DNA of 64,000 nt from Delphinapterus leucas (lineage: Eukaryota > Chordata > Mammalia > Artiodactyla > Monodontidae). Shown here piece after piece: positions 13,081 through 23,920 of the stretch. A program made the position numbers and the translations under genes. The notes under the pieces were generated by a model. That model saw only the letters and a list, made by a program, of their open reading frames with translations. It had not been told where the DNA came from and searched no databases. The stretch is from positions 13,428,654 to 13,492,653 of the forward strand of contig NW_022097999.1 in NCBI RefSeq assembly GCF_002288925.2, in the 5' to 3' direction. Position 1 is the first letter of the stretch, and every line of letters begins with the position of its first letter.

Positions 13081-13329
13081 TGCTCACATTTGGGGGGCCC
13101 TAAGGTCAGATTATTCATATTCAATTTAACACACATGTATGTATAAAGTGTCTAGATTGTGAAAGGTAGGTATACAATGATGAGAAAGATACAATTCCTG
13201 TGTTCAGGAAACTGATTTGCAACTAATGAACTGTTTAAGAACTCCATTCTTAAAAGGGAAGCAAGGATCACTACCCTTTACAGGCAATAGATATTTTGGT
13301 TTGTTTATTTTTATCTTCTTGGTAGAGAG

Positions 13330-13575
13330 GAAAAAACAGGCATGGAATCCGATAAACCTGGATTTGAATCCCTGCTTTTATGTATCATCACCTATGTGAC
13401 TTTGTACAAATCAATTAGCCTTTCTAAGCCTCAGTTTCCTTATTTGTAAAATGAGGAAACGATATTAATAACTACTAAATAGAACTAATAATAATACCTA
13501 ACTGTATGGTGGTTGTGAAGATTAAATGAGTTAAGGCACAGTGCTAAGCATAAATGAAGTGCTCCAAAACTATAG
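13330..13575 (+). repeat. MIR element
   Basis: AACCTGGATTTGAATCCCTG … CTCAGTTTCCTTATTTGTAA, then the GATTAAATGAG tail. Confidence 0.85.
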
Positions 13576-14457
13576 CTTAAAAATAACTATCCAGTTTATT
13601 GTGATTCCTCTAAAACTACAGCCCTCAAAGGAGAAAGACCATCTCGGATTTCCTGGAGTTATCTATTATGCCAATCCACTACCAGTCTTAGTGAGAATAA
13701 GCAGTATCCATAGAAACAGAAGAGACAAATTGAAGCATGAGTGAAAGCAAGCACCTCACCAATTTAGGTGGGGTAAGATAATAAACCTCACACCCTCATG
13801 CTTACACTCAGGTCAGCACGTAGGTAGTGTGTTTTGCAAACCTGGGACCAGAACAGGCTGCCCTTCAGCTCTAGAGAACTCTCCACACCCAACCAGATAC
13901 ACAGACACACCTCAGCCTCTGGCAGAAGCTTCCAATAAGTAGCTTTCATAAAGTGGAAACCTTTCAAGGGCTCTATATTTATTTCATCTCCTTACCAGAC
14001 TCTCCTCTCTCTCTATTCACGCCTGGGCATTAACATAGTTCCTATCACTCCATTCTGATGACTGCAGGCATGAACATCATGGAGTCAGTTCTGTAATGAT
14101 GATCTTAAGATCCTAAGCCATTCCAGGCCATGATTACAGGTTCCTAATCCACAAAGTCAGCAGGGAATGGATCAGTTTACCCAACAGAATGAAAGACTGT
14201 TTTCTTCACTAGTAGTCAAAAAGGCAAATATAAGCCCTGGCTAGCAGGCAGAAGGGAAAATCTATGGATATTCACTGAATAGGTATCCCTGTCGTTTATA
14301 CCATAATACTAAAAAGAGGTCTCCAGACACACTTACCAAGGGATATTGAGCTTTTCTGATGCACTGAAAACCTAGAGCTTTCCTATCTATGCAATTTTCT
14401 TTTTTCTATGTGTATTTTCTTCTCTAGGCCTACACATGTGACTTTATAACTTATTTT

Positions 14458-14513
14458 AAAAAAAAAGAAGAAGAAGGAGAAGGAGGAGGAGAAGGAGAGG
14501 AGGAAGAAGAAAA
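14458..14513 (+). repeat. Polypurine (GAA/GGA)n tract
   Basis: Low-complexity AAGAAGGAG-type purine strand immediately before a SINE. Confidence 0.85.
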
Positions 14514-14535
14514 GCCAAGCCAAAAATAATCCCTG

Positions 14536-14750
14536 GGGCTTCCCTGGTGGCGCAGTGGTTGAGAGTCCACCTGCCAATGCAAGGGACACGGGTTCGTGCC
14601 CCGGTCTGGGAAGATCCCACGTGCCGCAGAGCGGCTGGGCCCGTGAGCCATGGCCGCTGAGACTGCGCGTCCGGAGCCTGTGCTCCGCAACGGGAGAGGC
14701 CGCAACAGTGAGAGGCCCGCGTACCGCAAAAAATAAATAAATAAATAGTT
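14536..14750 (+). mobile_element. CHR-class SINE, short type
   Basis: Head GGGCTTCCCTGGTGGCGCAG, GTTCGTGCCCCGG B box, body ending GCGTACCGCAAAA. This shorter type is about 205 bp, unlike the roughly 340-bp copies with an ATAAATAAA tail. Confidence 0.92.
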
Positions 14751-15494
14751 AAAAAGTTAAAAAAAAAACAAAAAACCTCTGTAGGTATTTAAATTTTCAA
14801 ATCAGAAAATATTTTATTAAATTAATCTATAAGGGGTGATTTTCAGTGGTCATTATATTGAGGGTGAATGCTTCAAAACAGCAACAGCATGCCTCTAAAA
14901 GAGACCAAACTGTAACGGGCAGGGTTGTTCTCAACTAAAGACAAATGCATTTCAGCAGAGTCGTATGGTCTGAGGAAACATGAGGAAGCCAATGAGTAGT
15001 ATGACCCTGCTTAGGGCAGTATGAACGTCCAGATGGTGAATGGGACAGGGAGTTAAGGCACTTAAATATGCAACAGAACCTGAAGGAAGTTCAATAATCC
15101 AGGGTTCAATAATTAGATAAGTGGTTAGACATTGAAGCTTTTACAACCAACCTGAAATCTTGATTCTGTTTATAGATTTATTATCAACATTGCCACTGAA
15201 TTAGTGGCTGAAAAAAGCCACTTTTGGAGGGACCACCAACTTCTACTCACCAAAGCACCAGTATATTAAATATGTCAAGCCTTTGAGGCATATAATTTAA
15301 ATATGTTAAGACTTTGACGCAAACATCCAAGGAAGTGAACAATAGACTAGGCTTTTCAAATATTTCATAGATTCGTTAGTACTGAGTAAATAAGATAAAA
15401 TACATAAAATCCTTAGCAAAAGTCTAGGCATTGTTAGACATTGATATTCTTATTCATTGGATGCAAAATTATCTGTGATATAACAATGCTCTTT

Positions 15495-15513
15495 ATATAT
15501 ATATATATATACA
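15495..15513. repeat. (TA)n microsatellite
   Basis: Nine TA units in TATATATATATATATATA. Confidence 0.9.
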
Positions 15514-15519
15514 CCTTTC

Positions 15520-16195
15520 AAAAACCACACAGCCCTTAAACCTGGTGAAAAGATGCTCAACTTCAGAAAAGAAATGCACATTAAATCTACCCTGGGACTA
15601 TTTGTCACTTAACAGGTTGAAAAAATCTGATGGTTTGAGTTTGATATACTTTGTTGGAAAGACTATGGGGAAACAGGCATACTCTTACATTGCTAGTGCA
15701 GTGTAAAATGGTACAACCCCTGTGAAAGACGATTTGGCAATATCTATCAATATTTAAAATGCATATGTCCCTGACCCACCAATTTCACTTTGTGGAATTT
15801 ATCCTTGCAGATATACTAGCAATGGCACAAAATTACAGGTTATTCAGTGGGGTATTTTCAGTAATAGCAAAAGGCTAAAAACAACATGTGTACCAACAGA
15901 GAATTGGTCAAATAAATTATTTAAAATACTATGTAGCTAAACATTTTTTTAAAAGAATGAGAAAGCTCTCACTGACACAGAAATCACTCCAAGATATATT
16001 GAATGAAAAAAGTGTATTCTCCCTTATATACCCAATAAACTAAACTCTGGAAGGATACACAGGAAACCAGTAATAGTGGTTACTAGTGGGGGGCTGAGGA
16101 TGGATGGAAACTGGCAGATGGGGGAAAAGGGGTTGGAAGAGACTTTTCATTATAAACTTCTTTATGTTTTTTAATCTAGTTTCCATATTACTAAT
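15520..16195 (+). mobile_element. Old L1 3' end
   Basis: L1M-type 3' UTR sequence (ATGCTCAACTTC, TGGTACAACCCCT, CTCTGGAAGGATACACA blocks). Subfamily not determined. Confidence 0.6.
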
Positions 16196-16219
16196 TCAAA
16201 AATTTAAACTAGAATTGTT

Positions 16220-17015
16220 TTTCATTAAAAAATGTGTATAGGGCTTCCCTGGTGGCACAGTGGTTGAGAGTCCGCCTGCCAATGCAGGGGACAAGGGTTC
16301 GTGCCCCGGTCCGGGAAGATCCCACATGCTGCAGAGTGGCTGGGCCCGTGAGCCATGGCCGCTGAGCCTGTGCATCCGTAACCTGTGCTCCGCAACGGGA
16401 AAGGCCACAAGAGTGAGAGGTCCGCGTACCGCAAAAAAAAAAAAAAAAAAAAATGTGTATAGTACATCCATACAATTGAATATTATTCAGTGATAAAAAG
16501 AAATGAACTATCAAGCCAGGGAAAGACATGGAGGGACCTTAAACGCATATTGCTCAGTGAAAAAAGCCAGTCTGAAAAGGTTACGTACTCTATGACTCCA
16601 ACTATATGACATTCTGGAAATGTAAAACTTTAGAGACAGTAAAAAGATGAATGGTTGTCAGTGGTTGGGGGACAGAGGGAAGGATGAATAGACAGAGCAC
16701 AGAGGATTTTCAGGGCAGTGACACTATTCTGCATAATACTATAATGGTTGATACATGACATCATGCATTTGTCAAAACCCATAAAACAGTACAACACAAA
16801 GAGTGAACCCTAATGTAAACTGTGGATTTTGGTTAATAATAATGTATCAATATTGGTTCATCAATTGTAATGAATGTACTATATTAATGTCACATGTTAA
16901 TAATGGGAAGCTCTGAGTGAGAGAGAGAGGGAGTATATGGGAACACTATAATATCTGCTCAATTTTCTGTAAACTTAAAATTGCTCTAAAAAATAAAGTC
17001 TATCAATTTTTTAAA
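16220..17015 (+). mobile_element. L1 3' end interrupted by a SINE
   Basis: L1M-type 3' UTR (CATACAATTGAATATTATTC, CTATATGACATTCTGGAA, AATTGCTCTAAAAAATAAAG). A CHR SINE is inserted near its left end at 16241. Confidence 0.7.
16241..16447 (+). mobile_element. CHR-class SINE, short type
   Basis: Intact short-type copy with a long pure poly-A tail and a target duplication AAAAAATGTGTATA on both sides. Confidence 0.93.
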
Positions 17016-17019
17016 ACGT

Positions 17020-17067
17020 GTGCATACATGTATGTATATACATACATACACACAACATACATATATC
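17020..17067. repeat. (CATA)n-like simple repeat
   Basis: Imperfect GTATGTATATACATACATAC-type tract. Confidence 0.75.
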
Positions 17068-17134
17068 CTTTTTTCATCCAGTAAATGCCTTACACACTGA
17101 AGGTGTTACAGTGTGTGTAAAGTATTACAGCCAC

Positions 17135-17390
17135 AGCCTTAATGGTCAAGAGCTCAAGCTCAGGAGTGGGCAAATTAGGTTCTGATCCTAGCCCTACCAT
17201 TTTGTAGCTGTGTGGCCTTATTTGTGCAAGTCACCTCTTCAGCCTCAGTTTCACTGTCTGCAAAATGGAAGAAAAACACAGTCTCCTCCTGGGACTGTTA
17301 TGAAGATTCAATAAAGAATGCACGTAAAATGCTTAGCATAGTGCCTAATGTAAAAGAAATGCTCAAAAATGTTAGTTGCCGCTATAACGG
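17135..17390 (+). repeat. MIR element
   Basis: TAGCTGTGTGGCCTTATTTG, CTCAGTTTCACTGTCTGCAA and a GAAGATTCAATAAAG-type tail. Confidence 0.8.
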
Positions 17391-17747
17391 TTAAATGATT
17401 GTTCACAGAATGACTGATTTGGCACTTCAAGGTTCCAAGGTTACTCCACTGGCAGCATATCAGTAATACCCCCAAAGGCCCCTCAATTCTCAACTCCAAC
17501 CTAGCCCACTCAGGGCACAATCCACACTGTCTGAGCTCCAGCGGGTACACTTCAGCATTCTCTACTCCCAGATGGTGTTTTCCTCCTCGCTGGGCCTTAC
17601 AAGTTCAGGCCCTGGACCGCCCCCACCCCGCCCCTCCCTAGCCCACCCTACCCGTTCCCACTCAGACCTCGACCCGGCCTCCTCCCCAAACCCTGGCCTA
17701 ATTCGTCTGCACTTCTTTCCTTCCCCGAAGCTGAAGGAAGCGCCTAC

Positions 17748-17793
17748 CCAGATATTCGTAGTCCGGTAGGCCTAGGCGTTCCGGACTCAGCAT
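17748..17793 (-). CDS. CSTPP1: CSTPP1 (C11orf49) first coding exon
   Basis: Reading the minus strand from the ATG at 17793-17791 gives MLSPERLGLPDYEYL, followed by one base (G) and a GTAGGC donor. This matches the human CSTPP1 amino terminus as I remember it (MLSPERLALPDYEYL, then A encoded across the splice), with a single substitution. The exon is too short to appear as an open reading frame of its own. CSTPP1 is a centriolar-satellite protein that regulates the tubulin polyglutamylase complex and microtubule glutamylation, including in cilia. The exon sits in a CpG-rich promoter and is transcribed away from LRP4, as in human. The remaining exons should lie to the left of the window; I saw none in 1-17747. 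Identity comes from peptide plus synteny, not from an alignment. Confidence 0.87.
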
Positions 17794-17830
17794 CCTTTGA
17801 CCAGGGTAGCTTCAGAGCTCCAGCTCTCCC

Positions 17831-17842
17831 GCTTCCGGAAGC
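17831..17842. promoter_or_regulatory. Palindromic ETS/GABP-type site
   Basis: GCTTCCGGAAGC is a perfect 12-bp palindrome made of two overlapping CCGGAAGC ETS motifs, 38-49 nt upstream of the CSTPP1 start codon. ETS/GABPA motifs are typical of TATA-less and bidirectional promoters. Confidence 0.55.
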
Positions 17843-17861
17843 CAGGTCGAGGGCTCTCTCC

Positions 17862-17875
17862 GTTGCCATGGCACC
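17862..17875. promoter_or_regulatory. RFX-type X-box in CSTPP1 promoter
   Basis: GTTGCCATGGCACC is nearly the palindromic RFX X-box (GTTGCC, 2-nt spacer, GGYAAC) with one mismatch in the right half-site. It lies 69-82 nt upstream of the CSTPP1 ATG. RFX2/RFX3 X-boxes at this distance typify cilia and centriole genes, which fits the function of CSTPP1. Occupancy is inferred. Confidence 0.6.
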
Positions 17876-19264
17876 CACGCGGCGGGAGGAGAGGCTAGAG
17901 GCGGAGGGGGTGTCACGCAAACAGTCTCCGAATCGCAACGCCAAGCTGGCCACGCTAGTTCCGGGAGCTGTCTCTTCGCGGCGGTCATAGTTTCTTTGGC
18001 CTCCCTTTCTTGAGGCGTTGGTTTTAGAGGAATTTGAGGTGGAGAGTTCCTTTGAAACCATCATATTTCCCGGTGTCGAAAAATTATTGCCAGCCCTCCA
18101 TATACCCGCAATTTCTGAATTTCATAACTACTCCTGCTTTATACAACTGTTATCCAAAGTCACAATAATAGCTCCCACCCCTAAATTCCCATAAACATTT
18201 ACTATCCCATTACCTATTTTTATCTCCTTATTATTTATCATCTTAAATTACTACAAAGTGCTTTCATATGCGTATATCTTGGCTGCTTCTTGAGGTCAGG
18301 GATGTGTCTTTTCTGCCTGTGACAAGTCTGGGCATCCAGAAAGTGCTCATTAAATTCTCTATGACTTCATTGACATTTCCTTTCAAATTCCTCTTTATCT
18401 TTATAGCCCCTCCTTCTACTTCTATCCCTTACTATTTGGTACCCTTCCCAAGTGTCTTTTCTTTTTTTTTTTTCTTACAAAGACACTTCACTTCTTGGGG
18501 GGATGGGATGCACAAACAAGGAAACCTATTGGATTTTTTCCCTTATATCCCTAATTGCTCACTTTTCCTTTAAGAGGGGAGAGTGTTCATTGGTTTTCAA
18601 GTTCCCAGATATCTGGATATTTCACTTTTTGCACCTCTCCACGCCCAACAACGGGTTAGTGGTGTGTACCACTCGTCACAGTTCAAGCATAGTAGAAAAG
18701 GTCACCCTGTCCTCACCTTTTTAGTTAGCTCTCCCCCCACATGAGGTGAGGTTTTGAAAGAAAGAAAACAAAAATCATTCTATCAAAGGAATGATTGGGA
18801 AACCAGTGGACCACCTACACTGGGAGAAAAAGGAAAGAGGAGGTTCTCTTTGTGTTCTGAGTGGTCTATTCTTAGCCTTCTCCAGTAGAAGCTTCAAACC
18901 TCCTAATTCTCCGTTTCCCTTAAAATTGTATATGTGTCTCATTTCTAGGCTCCGGTGAGTCACTCTGAGTTTGGATGTGGTAAGGATAAAGGGACAGAGC
19001 CGAACTCAGAGCAACATTTATTATCTTGAGGTAATAAGTTAACTAATTTGGTATTTGATGTGAAGTCCTGCATATCATAAAAAAATATTTGCCTTCTACC
19101 TCCACCCTTGCCTCCCACCCCCTCCCCTACCCCATGCACCTTGAGAATTATGGGAGTTTCATAACTTTCACACCTGTGGCTTTTTACTATATTATTAATA
19201 AAGTAATAGGATGGTAATTATTAAGGATTACAATTTCTTTTTATTTCCAAGCAACCTGAAGCTA

Positions 19265-19455
19265 TTCTCAGATCATTTCATTTGTCCTCATAAAACTTTC
19301 TAATGCACTTCTCCCTTTTCTAAGTAGGGAAACTGAGGAACATGTCAGGAAAATGACTCGTCTAGCATCATCCAGCCAGTCAGTGGGAGAGCTGGAACTG
19401 GATCTCAGCGATCTCAACCTCCAGGCTAGTGGTCTGACCGCTAAACCACACAGCC
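19265..19455 (-). repeat. MIR-like fragment
   Basis: Antisense core around AGGGAAACTGAGGAACATGT with the downstream GAGAGCTGGAACTGG segment. Diverged. Confidence 0.5.
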
Positions 19456-21483
19456 TCTTTTTTTAGGGTTTGTTGGCTTGGGTTTTATTTATTTATTTTT
19501 CTTTTTGCTCTGCCCTGCCAGCAACTGGAAGCTCCCAGACAAAAGAAGAGAATTTTGAGTCCAGGCTGAACATTTGACATCCCCTTATTTGTGGGGCATT
19601 ATCCTGGGACTCGGAGGGTGCTGCTGTTGGGGTCTGTGTGGTGGAGCTGGGAACCAGCCCCAAGAATATAGCTTTGTTTGGGGATTAACCCATTTGTGGT
19701 TATAATAATGATAAGTTTCAGCACCAGTGGCGCCCGACTGTTAATGACTCAAAGAAAGCTAAATAAGAACAAGATGTCATCTCTGGAGCAATTTGTAGGT
19801 TTTTCCTACAGCTCCATCCCTTCCATAAAAATCCTAAGGGCCCTTATATTTAAGGTCAGTCTTCCACTCAATGTCCTAAACAGTCTATTGAGGAGGAAGA
19901 CTTAGAAAACGGCAGGTGGTCGCTAAGCTAAGGCTTCAAGAAAATTTGGGGTTGCACAGAAATAGCAGGTAGCCTTTTTAATGGTGGTGGAATTACTGCT
20001 TACATTTTTCTTCTTTATACTTTTCCATATTGTTAAATTTTTTCTATAATAGGCATGCATTATAACCTGAAGACACACAAACAATAAATGAGTGGCTTAA
20101 AAATCTTAAAAAAATTTTTTAGCAGAAGTGATGACATTCCATATAGTGTTTGTTTTTCCCAAGAAGGAGCCATTACTTTTAGATTTCTCTTCTGCCGTAC
20201 ATTACACAAATAAGTTTTGGCAACGGGTCAGTAGTGAAGGAGGTTTTTCAGTGAAACATACACAACATCAGGTCTTAAGAAAAGGGGAAGTACACAAGAA
20301 TTATTAAAGTCAAGTGTATTTCTGTGACCCTGTTGAATGCAAGAAAAGGAAAACATGTCAGCCTTCAATTTAGATGTGCTTTTCAGGTTCTTAAATTATC
20401 ATTACATACATCTGAAATTTTTACCTAAACAAATAATCATCCAGATAGACCAGTAAATCAGAAATCAACTCCACAATCCTGAAAATAAGCAAGTATTATG
20501 AAATTGGTCAAAACATAGAGAGTGCTTGGGAGGCGACAGTACTACTGCATAAGGAATGGAAACGTCAAACTCAAAACAATAGGAAAAATACCCACAAAAG
20601 AGGATATGCTGAGACACCAATTTATCAGATTATAATTTCTAATTATAAAGAGAAAATTAATAGACATCTCTGGCTCTGCTGAGGACCTATGAAAAGATTG
20701 ATAGCGAAGAAAATCCTCCCTGTTATTGAAAACCACAGAAGAGCAAATATAAATGTACCAAATAGTTTTAAACGTCAAGGAAACAATAGAAAGAAAAAAT
20801 GCAGTCTGACTTATTCTTACAAAGCAGGTTCAAGAAACTAGGACAAGCTTTTATCAACTCATCAAGCAGAAAGATGCTAAAGGCGAAGTAGCTACTAAGA
20901 AATGCAGGTCATGAAATTCATGCTGAGCTACTAGGCTCTTCTTCAAAGACTTATCTTCCATAAAAGCAAAGCAGAAACTATGTGTGATGCCACTGTATGA
21001 GATTTACATGTTTAGTTTAAAATGCTATTTACAGACCAATCATTTTGGACTGCCACAGGTCAACAGACCAGAGCTTCGGGAGAATTTGCAATGAAAAATA
21101 AATGTTCCCATTTCTTGGGCAGTTAGAGAAAACTAATGCATTTTGAGAAAGTGGTTAAGAGGACATGGCTTAAATTGAACTGGAGCTCAAAGACAATTAC
21201 AGACTTGTACCTTCTTGTTATCTTATATTTTCAGTGCTGCAAAAAGAGTTGGGAATTACACTTTCATGTAGTGTAAAACAGAGGAGGATTTTCTGATCCT
21301 TCTTGGTAGCCCACAAAAATTAGCTGTGCCTTCCTCTGTCCTGGAGCATGCACAGCGATAACTATTTGTGTCATTTTCACTAAGGGAATAGTAGGACAAC
21401 ACTACTCATTTAACATATTAGGTAAAATGGAAAAATTCCTTGAAACCCAAACTAACAAGTTTCACTCAAGAATAAACAGATGG

Positions 21484-21732
21484 GGGGCTTCCCTGGTGGC
21501 ACAGTGGTTAAGAATCCGGCTGCCAATGCAGGGGACACAGGTTCAAGCCCTGGCCTGGGAAGATCCCACATGCCACGGAGCAACTAAGTCCGTGCGCCAC
21601 AACTACTGAGCCTGTGCTTTAGAGCTCCGCAACAAGAGAAGCCACCGCAATGAGAAGCCCACGCACCGCAACAAAGAGTAGCCCCTGCTCGCCGCAACTA
21701 GAGAAAGCCTGCACTTAGCAACAAAGATCGAC
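21484..21732 (+). mobile_element. CHR-class SINE, long type, 3'-truncated
   Basis: Head through GCCTGCACTTAGCAACAAAG; the usual ACCCAATGCAGCC end and ATAAATAAA tail are missing. Confidence 0.88.
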
Positions 21733-21759
21733 CTGAAAAGCTGTATATTTATAAAGAAA

Positions 21760-22310
21760 TGGAATTTTTAGTTAAAAATCTTCCCACAAAAATAACTCCA
21801 ATCTTCAAAATGTGATTTTGTACTTTTATAAACATTTAAATTTATAAACTAAAATAGAAAACATTATCTAATTTTCCTTTGGAATTCTTCATTGACCCAT
21901 GGGTTATATAGAAGTGTATTATTCAAAATTTCCATATATTGGGGGATTTTCCAAAGGTGTTTCTGGTTTTTTGTTTGTTTGTTTTTGTGCAGCTTGTGGG
22001 ATCTTAGTTCCCTGACCAGGGATTGAACCAGGGTCCTTGGCAGTGAAAATGTGGAGTCATAACCACTGGACCACCAGGGAAGTCCCTGATTTCTGGTTTA
22101 ATTCCACTGTGGTCAGATATACCTGGAGAAACCTTATATGACTTGAATCTTTTTTGCCTTTATTGAGAATTGTTTTATGATCTGGAATATGGACTACCTT
22201 AGTAAATATGCCTTAGTAAATGTTCTGGGTGCTCTTTGAAAAGAATGTATACCCTATTGTTGGGTGGAGTGTTCTATAAATGCTAATGTACACAGGTTAT
22301 GCATGTGGAT
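21760..22310 (-). mobile_element. L1 ORF2 fragment (antisense), split by a SINE
   Basis: Complement of L1 ORF2 (ATTCCACTGTGGTCAG, GTTGGGTGGAGTGTTCTATAA blocks). A reverse SINE interrupts it at 21970-22089. Confidence 0.65.
21970..22089 (-). mobile_element. tRNA-derived SINE, older type
   Basis: Complement of a SINE ending GGACCACCAGGGAAGTCCC, with a TTTGTTTGTTT tail at the left. Target duplication TTTCTGGTTT at 21960-21969 and 22090-22099. Confidence 0.88.
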
Positions 22311-22419
22311 AAGGACTGGAAATGAAATTGAACCAATATTTTTAAAAGTAGACTTAAAAAATATTTATGTCATTAAAAAAAAACAACCAATTTGAATTAT
22401 CCTACTAGATTCTGAGTTC

Positions 22420-22508
22420 CTGGAGGTCAGAGACAGTCTTCATTCATCTTTAAGTTTCTAGAATCATACACAGTGCCTGACAGAATAAATGCCTGTTAAA
22501 TAGACGTT
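22420..22508 (+). repeat. L2 3'-end-like fragment
   Basis: TGAGTTCCTGGAGGTCAGAG … CAGTGCCTGACAGAATAAAT resembles the terminal L2 segment. Confidence 0.5.
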
Positions 22509-23169
22509 TTTTCCCACTTTAGATTAAAAGTTTAGAAAACGTAAGAAGTACAGCTATTATTCTAAGTGCAGTAGGAATCCATTGGAAGGTTTTAAGCCTG
22601 GTAATAACATGACCTGATTTGTTTTTTAGGAAGTCACTGTGGCTGCTGTGTAGAAAATGAATTATAAAGGGGCATGTGTGAAACAGACCATTTACATAGA
22701 TGCTTGAGTCATGTTTGTTACTAAATGAGTATTTATTCATTGATCCATTTGTTTATCCACCATTCTAAATTCATCTTTGCTACTGAAATAAGCAAGACAT
22801 ACTGAGATGTTTGCTGCAAAAGCTCTATTTATACGTGCCAGGTGTGTGACTATCAAGCTTCCAGGAGATTAAAAAAATATATCTAGGAAGTTCCACTTTT
22901 CAAGGTGTGCCCCAAGTTATGCCAGGGAACTGAATCAGCCATGGTACCCAGATCCTGGCTCAAACACTACTGCTGAGCTGGAACGTGAAAAGTGTTGGTA
23001 CTTGAAGTGGTGGTATGGAGGGTTTGCAATTAAAGAAGCACAAAAATGCAAATCAAACTATTCCCTTATACTTTCTTTTTTTTTTTCTTTTTTCCTGGTC
23101 TCCAGTAGTAGCCCCCTGAACCTAGATAAAAGCATACCATTGCTAAAAGTTAATTCTATTTTTCTATAA

Positions 23170-23528
23170 ATCTTTCCTGGCTCAGGGCCTTTGTACATAC
23201 TGTTCCTTCTGCCTAGAAGACCCACCCCATCCACACTTAGCCTGATGAATCTTACTCAGCATGCTAGTGTTAGTGCCTCTGACAGGCCTTCCCTGAACCC
23301 CCAAATCTAAATCAAGTCTGTCCTTTCATAGAACCCTGTACTTTTCCTTGAATGCCCCTATCATTTGTAGCTTTAAATTCATTTGTGAGATCATTCTTTT
23401 AATGCCTCTGTATACTTGTAGCCTCCCCAGCCATCAGAGTGTAAGTTCCAGGGACCCAATATATCTGTTTACTACTGCTTCTACAGTGTCTGGCACATAA
23501 TATACCCACAATAAATACTTACTCCCAC
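23170..23528 (+). mobile_element. L2 LINE 3' end
   Basis: CAGGGCCTTTGTACATACTG, CAGGCCTTCCCTGAACCCCC and TGTCTGGCACATAATATACC follow the L2 3' order. Confidence 0.8.
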
Positions 23529-23722
23529 TAAGTGAGTTAATACTGGAAATAGGCATCCCTAGGCAGATAGGTATAGGACTCTTTTAGCTCCTTTCCTTTA
23601 GCTGTGCTTTCTCTTGTTTTCCATTTATAGCTTTAAGAACTCCTTCCTCCATTCACACAAGAAAGTGATACTAGAGATGGAGCAATTCTTTTTTTAAGAC
23701 TCATGTTCTTAACTTTTTAATC

Positions 23723-23920
23723 AGGGTCTCTCAACCTCAGCACTATTGACATTTTGGGCTGAATAATTATTTGTTGTGGGGAGGGATGTCTTGCTTATTG
23801 TAGGATGTTTAGCAGCATTCATGGCCTCTACTCATTATTTGCCAGTAATACCTACTCCCAAAAATGTCTCTAGGCATTGCCCCATGTCAGCAAAAATCAC
23901 TCCTGATTAAGAACCACTGT
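23723..23920 (-). mobile_element. MER20-like hAT DNA transposon
   Basis: CTCTCAACCTCAGCACTATTGAC at the left, described in part, through TGTTTAGCAGCATTCATGGCC to GAACCACTG. Order and near-complete length match antisense MER20, a non-autonomous element. Confidence 0.75.

Larger units (their letters stand above)
1..17747 (-). other. CSTPP1: CSTPP1 intron 1 (inferred) with interspersed repeats
   Basis: The stretch begins at the exon 1 donor and runs to the window edge on the minus strand. Six-frame reading shows only short AT-rich open frames or frames inside SINEs, with no match to remembered CSTPP1 exons. Contents are the SINE, L1, L2 and MIR copies listed separately. The blocks at about 570-1780, 2250-3090, 4860-5130, 6200-6640, 6830-7510, 7900-8280, 8420-10300, 10890-11060, 11480-12450, 12610-12850, 13580-14450 and 14760-15480 hold no gene I can recognise; some are probably repeats too decayed to name. 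Confidence 0.6.
17560..18060 (-). promoter_or_regulatory. CSTPP1: CpG-rich CSTPP1 promoter
   Basis: GC- and CpG-rich block in otherwise AT-rich flanks, spanning CSTPP1 exon 1. No TATA box is visible. It contains an ETS palindrome and an X-box just upstream of the start codon, and a second TTCCGG at 17961-17966. The density of CpG on both sides of the start suggests a housekeeping, possibly bidirectional, promoter. The exact transcription start cannot be read from sequence. Confidence 0.75.
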
